A program made the position numbers and the translations under genes. From assembly GCA_033558025.1 (NCBI GenBank), contig JAUCEF010000086.1, positions 1-59,383 on the forward strand: a DNA stretch of 59,383 nt, read 5' to 3'. A model generated the notes under the pieces. The model saw nothing but the letters and a program-made list of their open reading frames with translations, had not been told where the DNA came from and searched no databases. Positions 22,452 through 31,251 of this stretch are shown here, piece after piece (position 1 is the first letter of the stretch; every line of letters starts with the position of its first letter). Source of the DNA: Phytophthora sp. 'mugwort' (Eukaryota; Oomycota; Peronosporomycetes; Peronosporales; Peronosporaceae).

Positions 22452-23045
22452 ATGATACAAAAAAAAAAAAAAAAACATAATAATATTTTATTAAATTTAT
22501 TATTTAAATCAAAAAATATGTATGGAGAATCTTTAATAGATACAAATAAAGAATTATTATCTTTTATATTTGGAAGTAGACATGATTATACTATAATTAA
22601 TTTAAAAAATGTTTCATTTTTTTTAAAACGTATATTTAATTTAACTAAAATTATATTAAAAAAAAATGAAAAAATTTTAATAATAGGGAATGATAATGAA
22701 ATTAAATTTTTATTAACTACATCTTTTATAAAAAAAAATCCAAATATCATTTTTTTTACAAAAGAATGGGTAAATGGTTTAATTACTAATAAAATTATGA
22801 ATACAACATTTAATAAGATAATTAATTATTTATTAAAAGAAAATGAAATTAAATTAATTTTAGTTATAAAAAGTTCTGTAAAAGATACTTTTTTAAATCA
22901 AGAACTTTCTGTTTTAAAAATTCCTACTATTTCATTAGTAAATACAAGTCAAACTATACAAAATATTAATTATCCTGTAGTAATGAATTCTAAAAATATT
23001 CAATCAATATATACTTTAATGTATTTATTACGTAAAATATTTTAA
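22452..23045 (+). CDS. rps2: Ribosomal protein S2 (arm B)
   Basis: Small-subunit protein S2, 197 codons. S2 features in order are YGESLIDTNKELLSFIFG near the start (like the bacterial GHxxxxWNPKMxxYIxG), a central IIFFTKEWVNG segment (the WxxGxxTN region), and IPTISLVNTSQ with INYPVVMNS near the end (like LPTIALVDTN and YPIPGND). An A14 run follows the start codon, so the first residues are error-prone, yet both arms agree. It sits in a compact rpl6-rps2-rps4 cluster with 6- and 8-nt gaps, so co-transcription is likely. Confidence 0.93.
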   Translation: MIQKKKKKHNNILLNLLFKSKNMYGESLIDTNKELLSFIFGSRHDYTIINLKNVSFFLKRIFNLTKIILKKNEKILIIGNDNEIKFLLTTSFIKKNPNIIFFTKEWVNGLITNKIMNTTFNKIINYLLKENEIKLILVIKSSVKDTFLNQELSVLKIPTISLVNTSQTIQNINYPVVMNSKNIQSIYTLMYLLRKIF

Positions 23046-23053
23046 TAAATAAG

Positions 23054-23515
23054 ATGAATAAATTAAGACCGAGAAATAAAATATGTTTTCAAAATAATAG
23101 GAACATACATAAAAATTTAAACTTATTAAAATTAAAATCAAAAAAATGGAATTTATTTAAAAAAAAATTAAGATATCGAAAAGAAATAAAACCTGAAAAA
23201 CGTAAAAAATTTTTTCAAAAAAGATTATTTGAAAAACAACAATTTCGGAATTTTTATGGATGTATTCATGAATATCAATTAAAAAATTTATTTCAAAAAT
23301 TATTAAAAAAAGATAATAAAATAAATATCTTTAAAAAATTTGTAATTTTATTAGAAAGTCGCTTAGATATAAATCTTGTAAGATTAAAATTAGTTAAAAC
23401 TATTTTTCAAGCAAAACAATTAATTAATCATAAAAAAATTAAGGTTAATAATAAAATTATAAGTAAATCTAATTTTATATTACATAAAGGTGATATTATT
23501 CATATTATTAAATAA
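23054..23515 (+). CDS. rps4: Ribosomal protein S4, short form (arm B)
   Basis: Small-subunit assembly protein S4, 153 codons. The S4 RNA-binding domain is at residues about 96-150: LLESRLDINLVRLKL, QAKQLINHKKIKVNN, then ISKSNFILHKGDIIHI. The N-terminal half is strongly basic. The protein stops right after the S4 domain; the C-terminal extension seen in bacterial S4 (ending near PSxLExD...) is absent. The next ORF, 2 nt downstream in another frame, ends with a stretch that could be that missing part (see orf250). Both arms agree through the stop region and no long homopolymer is there, so a miscall is less likely than for other breaks. Confidence 0.9.
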   Translation: MNKLRPRNKICFQNNRNIHKNLNLLKLKSKKWNLFKKKLRYRKEIKPEKRKKFFQKRLFEKQQFRNFYGCIHEYQLKNLFQKLLKKDNKINIFKKFVILLESRLDINLVRLKLVKTIFQAKQLINHKKIKVNNKIISKSNFILHKGDIIHIIK

Positions 23516-23517
23516 AT

Positions 23518-24270
23518 ATGCAAAAGGATAATAAAAATTTTCAAAGAAATAAAAATTCTCAAAAAAACGAGGGTTTTCAAAAAAATAGAAATTCTCAAAA
23601 AAACGAAGGTTTTCAAAAAAATAGAAATTTTCAAAAAAATAAAAATTCTCAAAAAAACGAAGATTTTCAAAGAACTAGAAATTTTCAAAAAAACGAAGAT
23701 TTTCAAAGAACTAGAAATTTTCAAAAAAATGAAGGTTTTCAAAGAACTAGAAATTTTCAAAAAAATGAAGGTTTTCAAAAAAATAGAAATTTTCAAAAAA
23801 ATGAAGGTTTTCAAAAAAATAGAAATTTTCAAAAAAATGAAGGTTTTCAAAAAAATAGAAATTTTCAAAAAAATAGAAATTTTCAAAAAAATGAAGGTTT
23901 TCAAAAAAATAGAAATTTTCAAAAAAATGAAGGTTTTCAAAGAACTAGAAATTTTCAAAAAAATAATAGTTTGAAAGGAGATAAAAAATTTTATAAACAG
24001 CATTTTAATCAAGAAAAGAATAAATATTCTTCTTCTTATAAACGTTATAATAAATATCCTTATCAAAAAAATAACAAATATTCTTATAAAAATAATATTT
24101 ATTATATTTTAGGTGAAAAAAAACCATCAAAACCTTTAATAACTTCTTATTTACATAGAAATAAAAAAATAAAAACAGGTATGTTTTTTAAAGAACCTTC
24201 TTATAAAACAATTTTATATCCTTTTCATTTAAATTTAAAATTAATTAATGAATATTTGAAAAAAAAATAA
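23518..24270 (+). CDS. orf250: NFQKNE/GFQKNR hexapeptide-repeat protein (arm B)
   Basis: 250-codon ORF starting 2 nt after the rps4 stop and ending 25 nt before rnl. Residues 7-150 are 24 perfect-register hexapeptides of pattern [N/G/D]-[F/S]-Q-[K/R]-[N/T]-[E/R/K], mostly alternating NFQKNE and GFQKNR (36-nt unit). The last 100 residues are non-repetitive and basic, Tyr-rich then Pro-containing (GEKKPSKPLITSYLHRN, YPFHLNLKLINEYLKKK). No transmembrane segment. The ending resembles the C-terminus of mitochondrial S4 in spacing (P...L...yPF.l.L.LI..y), so it may be a detached S4 C-terminal part carrying an expanded repeat. This is inference. All other frames of the array are also open and are shadows. 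Confidence 0.75.
   Translation: MQKDNKNFQRNKNSQKNEGFQKNRNSQKNEGFQKNRNFQKNKNSQKNEDFQRTRNFQKNEDFQRTRNFQKNEGFQRTRNFQKNEGFQKNRNFQKNEGFQKNRNFQKNEGFQKNRNFQKNRNFQKNEGFQKNRNFQKNEGFQRTRNFQKNNSLKGDKKFYKQHFNQEKNKYSSSYKRYNKYPYQKNNKYSYKNNIYYILGEKKPSKPLITSYLHRNKKIKTGMFFKEPSYKTILYPFHLNLKLINEYLKKK
23536..23967 (+). repeat. Coding minisatellite, 18/36-nt unit, in orf250 (arm B)
   Basis: 24 tandem 18-nt units encoding hexapeptides, arranged mostly as 36-nt dimers. Substitutions such as AATAGA versus ACTAGA (NR/TR) are shared by blocks of neighbouring units, indicating growth by unequal duplication. Mirror copy at about 20122-20553. Confidence 0.9.
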
Positions 24271-24294
24271 AAATTTAAACCATTTATATGGTTT

Positions 24295-25894
24295 AAGTAT
24301 AAATAATAATAAAAGCATTAAGTGGATGCCTTGGCATTAATTTGATTTTTAGGACGTAAAAAATGCGAAAAGTTTTATTAAATAATATTTTATTTTGAAA
24401 TAAAAATTTCCTAAAGAAAACTTTTTTTTTGTGAAAATTTTAAAAACAGTGAATTGAAATATCTAAGTAACTGTTAAAAAAATCAAACGAGATTCCGTTA
24501 GTAATGACGAGTGAAAATGGAAATTAGGTTTATAAAAATAAAAAAATATTTGAAAAATTTTGAAAAATTTACTTAAAAAGGTGAAAGTCCTGTAGAATAA
24601 TAATTGTTTTTATAATAGTAAAAAGGGTTATGTGTAAGCCTTTTTGAATATTGGGGAACCACCCTCAAAACCTTTTAAAAATTAATGATCGATAGTGGAC
24701 AAGTACTGTAAAGGAAAGGTGAAAAAGAACTTTTGAGTTTGAAATAATTCTGAAACTTAATGTTAACAATCAATTGAAACTTTTTTAAAAAGTAACAGTG
24801 TACCTTTTGCATAATGGGCCAGCAAGTTTATTTTTATAGCAAGCTTAATTTAATAAAGTAGGCGTAGATAAATCAAGTTTTAAAAAGCTTTTTAGTTATA
24901 TAAATAAGACCCGAAACTGAGTGATCTAACCATGAACAGATTGAAAAATAGGTAAAACTATTTGAAGGATCGAACTCACATATGTGGCAAAATATGGAGA
25001 TGATTTGTGGTTAGGAGTGAAAGGCTAATCAAACTCAGAGATAGCTGGTTTTCCGCGAAATCTATTGAAGTAGAGCATTTAAAATCTTTTTTTGGGGTAG
25101 AGCACTCATTGAGCTAGGGGGTGTAAAAACTTACTGAATTCTTGGAAACTCCGAATACAAAAAAAAGTAATTTAAATAGACAGACATTAGGCGCTAAGGT
25201 CTTTTGTCAAAAGGGAAACAGCCCAGATTGATCGCTAAGGTCTCTAAATAATATTCTAAGTGAAAAAGGAAGTGAAAAAATGATTACAACCCATAGGTAG
25301 GCTTGGAAGCAGCCATCCTTTAAAGAAAGCGTAATAGCTCATTGGTCTAGTTTTTTTGCGCCTAAAATGTATCGAGACTTAAGAAATTTACCGAAGCGGC
25401 AAGTTTTATTTTTAATAAAACGGTAGCGGAACATTCTGTATGTTAATAAAGATATATTGTGAAATATGTTGAAGATATCAGAAAAGAAAATGCTGGCATT
25501 AGTAACAAAAAATAACGAATATAAATCGTTATCACCGTAAATCCAAGGGTTTCTATGTTAAGATGTATTACATAGAGTGAAACGGCCCCTAAGAAAGATT
25601 TGACGAAAGCAGATTTTGATGGGATAATTTTTAAATTAAATTTTTTTAAAAAAGTGACAAAAATTTTTAATTTTTCAGGAAATAGCTTTTTTAATTAAAA
25701 ACCGTACCCTAAACCGACACAGGTGGATAGGTCGAGTAGACTAAGGTGAATGAGAGAACTATATTGAAGGAACTCGGCAAAATGACTTTGTAACTTCGGG
25801 ATAAAAAGTACCTAATTATTTTTAATAATTAGGTGTCACAAAATAGGGGGTTGCGACTGTTTAATAAAAACTTAGGACTCTGCTAAATGGTAAC

Positions 25895-25932
<38 letters not shown>

Positions 25933-25990
25933 ATTAAAAGGAAATGTTTGCGCATTAAATGGAAGTCCCAGTAAACGGCGGCCGTAACTC

Positions 25991-26047
<57 letters not shown>

Positions 26048-26483
26048 TGTAACGACATCCCCGCTGTCTCCAATATAGACTCAGTGAATTTGAATTATCC
26101 GTGAAGATGCGGATTTTCTATAGTTAGACGGAAAGACCCCGTGAACCTTTACTACATCTTTATATTGTTATTTTATCTAATATGTGTAGTATAAGTGGTA
26201 ATCTTTTAAACCTTTACGCTAGTAAATTGTATAGATATTCTTGAAATACCACTCTTATTAAAATAAATAACTAATATTTTTTAAATAGACATTGTATGGT
26301 TGGTAGTTTGACTGGGGCGGTCACCTCCTAAAGAGTAACGGAGGTGTACAAAGGTAAGCTCAAATTGGATAATATTATCAATTGTAGAGCATAATGGTAA
26401 AAGCTTGCTTGACTGTAAGATAGACATATCAAACAGGGACGAAAGTCGGTCATAGTGATCCGATAATTCTTTGTGGAAAGATT

Positions 26484-26526
<43 letters not shown>

Positions 26527-26604
26527 GACTCCTAAGAGCTCCTATCGACGGAGTCGTTTGGCACCTCGATGTCGACTCATCACATCCTGGAGCTGAAGAA
26601 GGTT

Positions 26605-26644
<40 letters not shown>

Positions 26645-26940
26645 TTGGGTTTAGAACGTCGTGAGACAGTTTGGTTCCTATCTTCTATAGATATTTTGAA
26701 AAATGCAAGAATCTAACTCTAGTACGAGAGGACCGAGAAGGGTAAATCTCTGGTGTATCGGTTGTTGAGAGGCATAGCCGAGTAGCTAAATTTATTTTGG
26801 ATAATTACTGAAAGCATCTAAGTAAGAAACCATTCTTAAAAATTTTTCATATAAAAACTGTAAAAGATGATTACATTAATAGGTTTTAAGTATAAGTATT
26901 GTAAAATATTTAGCTTAAAAATACTAAAAGTTTTAAAAAT
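24295..26940 (+). rRNA. rnl: Large subunit rRNA (arm B)
   Basis: Mitochondrial 23S-like rRNA, about 2.65 kb, bacterial in character. The 5' end has the domain I start AAGTGGATGCCTTGGCA at about 24319. Domain IV/V cores are intact around 25965-26045 (AACTCTGACGGTCCTAAGG, then TTGTCGGGTAAGTTCCGACC), the peptidyl transferase loop region is around 26510-26590, and the sarcin-ricin loop AGTACGAGAGGACC is near 26720. AT-rich helices replace several bacterial expansion loops. No intron and no 4.5S/5S gene seen. Ends are set by conservation and by neighbouring orf250 and trnN. Confidence 0.96.
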
Positions 26941-26954
26941 TAAAATATAATTAT

Positions 26955-27026
26955 TTCTTTGTAGCTCAACGGTAGAGCAAATGGCTGTTAACCATTAGGT
27001 TGTAGGTTCAAATCCTATCAAAGAAG
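26955..27026 (+). tRNA. trnN: tRNA-Asn (GUU), arm B
   Basis: Acceptor TTCTTTG/CAAAGAA; anticodon GTT in GGCTGTTAACC; T-loop TTCAAAT. First of a five-tRNA run between rnl and rpl14. Confidence 0.95.
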
Positions 27027-27039
27027 TTTTATATTTTAG

Positions 27040-27126
27040 GTCGAATAGCCAAGTCAGGTTTAAGGCAGTAGTTTGCTAAACTATCAGTTAATTTATTAAC
27101 TCGTGGGTTCAAATCCCACTTCGACT
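27040..27126 (+). tRNA. trnS: tRNA-Ser (GCU), arm B
   Basis: Class II structure with a long variable arm (GTTAATTTATTAAC); anticodon GCT reads AGY. Confidence 0.93.
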
Positions 27127-27151
27127 TATTTTATTAATAAAGTATTAATAA

Positions 27152-27223
27152 GATGATGTAGTTTAATGGTAGAGCGTGGGAATCATAATCCTAATGTTGT
27201 AGGTTCAAATCCTACCATCATTA
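27152..27223 (+). tRNA. trnM: tRNA with CAU anticodon, elongator Met or Ile(CAU), arm B
   Basis: Anticodon CAT in loop ATCATAA with stem TGGGA/TCCTA. AUA codons are very common in these genes and the only other Ile tRNA seen is GAU, so an Ile(CAU) role needing lysidine is possible, but then no elongator Met tRNA is seen here. Confidence 0.85.
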
Positions 27224-27235
27224 ATTATCTTTAAA

Positions 27236-27310
27236 CGGAAGGTAGCATAGTCTGGCTAATGCGTCTGTTTTGGGAACAGAAGATCAAAGGTTCAAATCCT
27301 TTTCTTCCGA
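27236..27310 (+). tRNA. trnP: tRNA-Pro (UGG), arm B
   Basis: Acceptor CGGAAG/CTTCCG, anticodon TGG in stem CTGTT/AACAG. Confidence 0.93.
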
Positions 27311-27328
27311 AAAAGGAAGAAAATATAA

Positions 27329-27400
27329 GATGAGATAGAGTAATAGGTAACTTATCAGGCTCATAATCTGAAGATGTAGGTTCAAATCCTACTCTCATCA
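27329..27400 (+). tRNA. trnfM: tRNA-Met (CAU), probably initiator, arm B
   Basis: Acceptor GATGAGA/TCTCATC; the sequence TCAGGCTCATAATCTGAAG closely follows bacterial initiator tRNA. It lies 22 nt before rpl14. Confidence 0.85.
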
Positions 27401-27422
27401 TTTTAAAATTAATATATAATTT

Positions 27423-27794
27423 ATGATTCAAATTCAAACTAAATTAAAAGTAAATGATAATAGTGGTATTAAAATAGGACAATGTATAAAAATTTATAAA
27501 AAAAAAATTGGAAAAATTGGGGATACAATTTTAATTTCTGCTAAAAAATTACGTTTAAATCAAAAAAAAAAAATTAAAATAATTAAAGGAGATTTATTTA
27601 AAGCTTTAATTATACATACAACATATCAAAAAAAAAGTACAATAGGTAATATAATAAAATTTGATAAAAATTGTATAATTATTTTAAATAATCAAAATAA
27701 ACCCCTAGGAACACGTATATTTGGTCCGATTACTTCTGAATTTCGGAAGAAAAAAAATTTCAAAATATTAGCATTAGCTTCAAATATTTTATAA
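27423..27794 (+). CDS. rpl14: Ribosomal protein L14 (arm B)
   Basis: Large-subunit protein L14, 123 codons, the usual length. It starts MIQIQTKLKVNDNSGIK like bacterial L14 (MIQxxTxLxVADNSGA), and has GDLFKALIIHT (the VxAxxVRT strand) and the C-terminal LGTRIFGPITSEFR (GTRIFGPVxRELR). The start ATG is unambiguous. rpl5 follows after 6 nt, a pairing inherited from the bacterial spc operon in which rpl24 has been lost from between them. Confidence 0.96.
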   Translation: MIQIQTKLKVNDNSGIKIGQCIKIYKKKIGKIGDTILISAKKLRLNQKKKIKIIKGDLFKALIIHTTYQKKSTIGNIIKFDKNCIIILNNQNKPLGTRIFGPITSEFRKKKNFKILALASNIL

Positions 27795-27800
27795 AAATAT

Positions 27801-28328
27801 ATGAAAAAAAATTTACAAATCCATTATCAAAATATTACTATATACGATCTTTTAACAAAATTAAATTTTAAAAATATATTTGAAATACCTAAAATAAGTA
27901 AAATATGTTTAAATATTGGTTTTAAAAACGCTAATATTGAAAAAAAAAAATTAATTAATATAATTTTACTTTTAAAATTAATAACAAATCAAAAACCTAT
28001 AATAACAAAATCAAAAAAAAATAATATTTTTTTAAAAATCAAAAAAAATTCAATTATAGGTTGTAAAATAACTTTAAGAAAAAAAAATATTTTTAATTTT
28101 TTAGAAAAAATTTTGATTTTTCTTTTTCAAAATTTAACTAAAATAAATTTTAATTTTAAAAATCAAAATATTTTAAATTTTCAAATTCGAAATATTTTAG
28201 ATTTTTTTGAATTAAAAACTGAATTTTTAAAATTCAAAGATATACCTCCAATAGATGTTTCTATTCATACAAATGCAAAAAATCATTATGAATTATTTTT
28301 ATTATTAAATTCACTATTTTTATTATAA
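27801..28328 (+). CDS. rpl5: Ribosomal protein L5 (arm B)
   Basis: Large-subunit protein L5 that contacts 5S rRNA and the P-site tRNA in bacteria; 175 codons. L5 traits are ISKICLNIGFKNA near the start (like KIVVNMGVG), a middle NQKPIITKSKKN (GQKPxxTxAKKS), a basic GCKITLRKKNIF (GxxVTLRGxxM), and a C-terminal IPPIDVSIHTNAK (GxDIxIxTTAK). Lysine and phenylalanine are unusually abundant owing to AT bias. rps14-rps8-rpl6, expected next in oomycetes (recalled), are not here; trnG(GCC) follows instead. Confidence 0.9.
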   Translation: MKKNLQIHYQNITIYDLLTKLNFKNIFEIPKISKICLNIGFKNANIEKKKLINIILLLKLITNQKPIITKSKKNNIFLKIKKNSIIGCKITLRKKNIFNFLEKILIFLFQNLTKINFNFKNQNILNFQIRNILDFFELKTEFLKFKDIPPIDVSIHTNAKNHYELFLLLNSLFLL

Positions 28329-28341
28329 AAATAATTTATTA

Positions 28342-28413
28342 GCAAAAATAGCTCAATGGTAGAGTATAACCTTGCCAAGGTTAATGTTGAGGGTTCAAAT
28401 CCCTTTTTTTGCT
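28342..28413 (+). tRNA. trnG: tRNA-Gly (GCC), arm B
   Basis: Acceptor GCAAAAA/TTTTTGC, anticodon stem AACCTT/AAGGTT around GCC. Confidence 0.95.
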
Positions 28414-28513
28414 TAATTCAAATAAATGTACCCAAAGGCAGTATTTGGTATTTCCATTTTTTAATTAGGGAATAATATTAGTATTGACATTTATTTACTT
28501 CTTTATAAAAATT

Positions 28514-29044
28514 ATGATTTTTTTTAACATTATTAAAAGGATATTTTTTGCTTATAATCTATATAAAATTATACAAGATATATTAAAAATACATCCTAAA
28601 TTTTTTCAAAATATTTTTAAATTTATTTTAATTCTTTTACCTCTTGAAATAACTTTATTAGAAGATTTTATAGATTTAGAGACTGAGGCTGAGGAAGCTG
28701 CTTTAAAAAAAGAAGAAAAACCTAAAAGTATTTTAAAAAGAATTGACGATAATATGCCAACTATTTTCGTTTTTTTTTTTTTATCTTTTTTGTTTTATTT
28801 ATTTCTAGATGCTTTTTTTTTTGATAGCGACAATTTCCCAAGCGATTTTCCTAGTAATTTTTCAACTGATTTAAATTTTGATTCAGATAGTGACTCTTTA
28901 CCAAAACCACCAAAAAGAAAAATTACAAGATCTGGAAATCCTCTGAATCTATATAGATATTTTCATTATTTAGATGTTGAAACAGGTGAACGTATAGATG
29001 ATATCGATCGATTAGATCCTGATACTTATGAAATAGTGGATTAA
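28514..29044 (+). CDS. orf176: unknown membrane protein with acidic Ser/Asp region (arm B)
   Basis: 176 codons from ATG 28514 (an in-frame TTG at 28484 would add ten). Not recognised. Layout from the ATG: a hydrophobic, basic N-terminal third (about residues 1-50); an acidic patch LETEAEEAALKKEEK near 57-71; a TM segment at about 80-105 (PTIFVFFFLSFLFYLFLDAFFF region); then a Ser/Asp/Phe-rich acidic stretch (DSDNFPSDF, DSDSDS); and a hydrophilic tail with PKPPKRKITRSG and YLDVETGERIDD. The base use is less AT-biased than its neighbours in the tail. It sits between trnG(GCC) and trnG(UCC) and its stop lies in a terminator-like hairpin. Identical in both arms, which supports coding status only weakly. 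Confidence 0.7.
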   Translation: MIFFNIIKRIFFAYNLYKIIQDILKIHPKFFQNIFKFILILLPLEITLLEDFIDLETEAEEAALKKEEKPKSILKRIDDNMPTIFVFFFLSFLFYLFLDAFFFDSDNFPSDFPSNFSTDLNFDSDSDSLPKPPKRKITRSGNPLNLYRYFHYLDVETGERIDDIDRLDPDTYEIVD

Positions 29045-29055
29045 TTTATTCCACT
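29035..29055 (+). terminator. Terminator-like hairpin at orf176 stop (arm B)
   Basis: AGTGGA pairs with TCCACT across a 9-nt loop containing the stop codon and is followed by a T-rich run. Mirror copy at 15034-15054. Confidence 0.55.
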
Positions 29056-29105
29056 TTTTCTTTTTTAAAACAATAATAAACATTTTTTAAACAATAAAAA
29101 TATAC

Positions 29106-29177
29106 GTGATTATAGATTAATTGGTAAATCCTTTATCTTCCAAGTAAATATTATGGGTTCAAATCCCATTAATCACA
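29106..29177 (+). tRNA. trnG: tRNA-Gly (UCC), arm B
   Basis: Acceptor GTGATTA/TAATCAC, anticodon TCC in loop CTTCCAA. Confidence 0.9.
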
Positions 29178-29194
29178 TATTTAAAATATCTTTA

Positions 29195-29278
29195 GGAGAA
29201 ATGGCTGAGTGGTTAAAAGCGGCAGACTGTAAATTTGTTGAAATATTTTCTACGTAGGTTCAAATCCTACTTTCTCCA
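29195..29278 (+). tRNA. trnY: tRNA-Tyr (GUA), arm B
   Basis: Class II; acceptor GGAGAAA/TTTCTCC; anticodon GTA in GACTGTAAATT; long variable arm. Confidence 0.95.
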
Positions 29279-29644
29279 ATAAAGATCTAAAAAAAAAAAA
29301 GGATAAACAAATTAAAAAAAGGATAAAAAGATAAAATATCTTTAAATAGTTAAGTTAAAAAGATATTTATCTTTTCAACAAAAAATTCAAAAACATATTT
29401 AGGGGGGGATCCTTTTCAAAAAATAATATTTTTTTTTCGTGATACAAAGAAATTTTTATTAATAACTAATTGAATTTTTAAAAATTAAAAAATTTTAATC
29501 CTTTAAGACAATATAAGACAATATAAGACAATATAAGACAATATAAGACAATATAAGACAAAAATTAATATAAGAATGTTATAATATTAAATTTTTAAAT
29601 ATTTGTTATTTTAAAAATTAATATTAAATAATTAATATAAAACT
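29279..29644. promoter_or_regulatory. Control-like region between trnY and rns (arm B)
   Basis: 366 nt without ORF or tRNA. From left to right: two AAAGGATAAA-like direct repeats; a hairpin at about 29324-29375 (AAAAGATAAAATATCTTT with a partner one base shorter); an isolated G7 tract at 29402-29408 followed by GATCC, striking in this AT-rich setting; then tandem AAGACAATAT decamers at 29503-29560; then rns. Such a cluster of structure, G-tract and tandem repeats ahead of the rRNA gene is a candidate promoter or replication region; function is inferred. Confidence 0.5.
29503..29560 (+). repeat. Tandem decamer AAGACAATAT, more than five units (arm B)
   Basis: Unit ATATAAGACA repeated five times exactly at 29511-29560, preceded by a partial unit. 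It lies about 85 nt upstream of the rns 5' end. No spacers of varied sequence, so not a CRISPR. Confidence 0.95.
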
Positions 29645-30501
29645 TAAATAGAGTTTGATCCTGGCTCAGAATAAATGCTATCGGTATGCTTAACACATGC
29701 AAGTTGAATGTTTTTAAAACATAGCGAACGGGTGAGTAACACGTGAATTATCTACCTTTTAATTCAGAATAATTATTTTTATAAAAATACTGAATAAATT
29801 AATTAAAGTTTTTAACGTTAAAAGATGAGTTTGCGCAAGATTATGGTAGTTGGTAGTTTAATAGACAACCAAGCCTATTATCTTTAGCTGGTTTGAAAGA
29901 ATGATCAGCCACATTGGGACTGAGACACGGCCCAAACTTTTTTAAAGGCAGCAGTGGGGAATTTTGGACAATGAGCGGAAGCTTGATCCAGCAATACCGA
30001 GTGGGTGATGACGGCTAATTAGGTTGTAAAGCTCTTTCATTAAGGAGGAAAATGACAGTACTTAAAAAAGAAGTTCCGGCTAATACCCGTGCCAGCAGCC
30101 GCGGTAATACGGGAGGAGCGAGCATTATTCGGGATGATTAGGCGTAAAGGGTTTGTAGGTAGTTTTTTAAGTTGAAAGAAACAAATTAAAGCTCAACTTT
30201 ATACATTTTTTCAAAACTGATAAACTGGAGTATAAATAGAGGATAATGGAATTTCTATTGGAGTGATAAAATACGTTGATAATAGAAGGAAGACCTATGG
30301 CGAAGGCAATTATCTGGGTATATACTGACACTGAGAAACGAAAGCTTGGGTAGCGAACGGGATTAGAGACCCCGGTAGTCCATGCTGTAAACGATGAGTG
30401 CTAATATTTAGAATTTTTAGATATAACAGCTAACGCGTTAAGCACTCCGCCTGAAAAGTATAATCGCAAGATTGAAATTCAAAGGAATTGACGGGAGTCT
30501 A

Positions 30502-30533
<32 letters not shown>

Positions 30534-31150
30534 AATACGCGCAGAACCTTACCAACTCTTGCTAATTTTTATTTAAAATTTTTATATAAAAAACAGGTGT
30601 TGCATGGCTGTCGTCAGCTCGTGTTGTGAAATGTTTGGTTAAATCCTTTAACGAGCGCAACCCCTATGATTAGTTACTAATTTATTATAAATAGATAAAA
30701 GTACTCTAATGAAAAAATTAATGATAGGTTAATGGAAGGTGGGGATGACGTCAAGTCTTCATGGCCCTTATGAGTTGGGCTACACACGTGCTACAATGAT
30801 AATTACAATGAGAAGCAATAATGATATAAGTTGGAGCAAATCTTCAAAAATTATCTTAGTTCGAATTAAGGGCTGAAACTCGCCCTTATGAAGTTGGAAT
30901 CGCTAGTAATCGCAGAACAGCATGCTGCGGTGAATATGTTACTGGACTTTGTACACACCGCCCGTCACATCAGGGAAGTTGATTGTTTTTAAAATAATTT
31001 TTAATTCTTTTATAAAATTTAATAATTATTTAAATAAAATAATTTAAAATTTTTATAAAATAAATTATAATTCCTAAAAAGTGGTTAGTAACTTTGATGA
31101 AGTCGTAACAAGGTAGTCGTAGGGGAACCTGTGTCTGGAAGAGATCTTTA
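29645..31150 (+). rRNA. rns: Small subunit rRNA (arm B)
   Basis: Mitochondrial 16S-like rRNA of about 1.5 kb, bacterial in form. It begins near AGAGTTTGATCCTGGCTCAG (29650). The 530 loop (GTGCCAGCAGCCGCGGTAAT) is near 30090, the 790 loop (GATTAGAGACCCCGGTAGTC) near 30360, CAACGAGCGCAACC-like sequence near 30650, and the decoding site TTGTACACACCGCCCGTCA near 30950. AT-rich extensions replace helices near 29770-29830, 30560-30600 and 30985-31075. The 3' end after GTAACAAGGTAGTCGTAGG lacks an obvious anti-Shine-Dalgarno CCTCC. Confidence 0.97.
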
Positions 31151-31179
31151 AGCATTCTTAAATTAAAATTAAAAGTCTT

Positions 31180-31251
31180 AGGAAAATAGTTTAATTGGTA
31201 AAATCATAGTCTCCAAAATTATTGTTATGGGTTCAAGTCCCATTTTTCCTG
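31180..31251 (+). tRNA. trnW: tRNA-Trp (CCA), arm B
   Basis: Acceptor AGGAAAA/TTTTCCT with an imperfect terminal pair, anticodon stem ATAGT/ATTAT with loop CTCCAAA. Confidence 0.9.

Noticed and set aside
29503..29560. Decamer array as a CRISPR
   Set aside because: Units are contiguous and identical with no varied spacers; a mitochondrial minisatellite.
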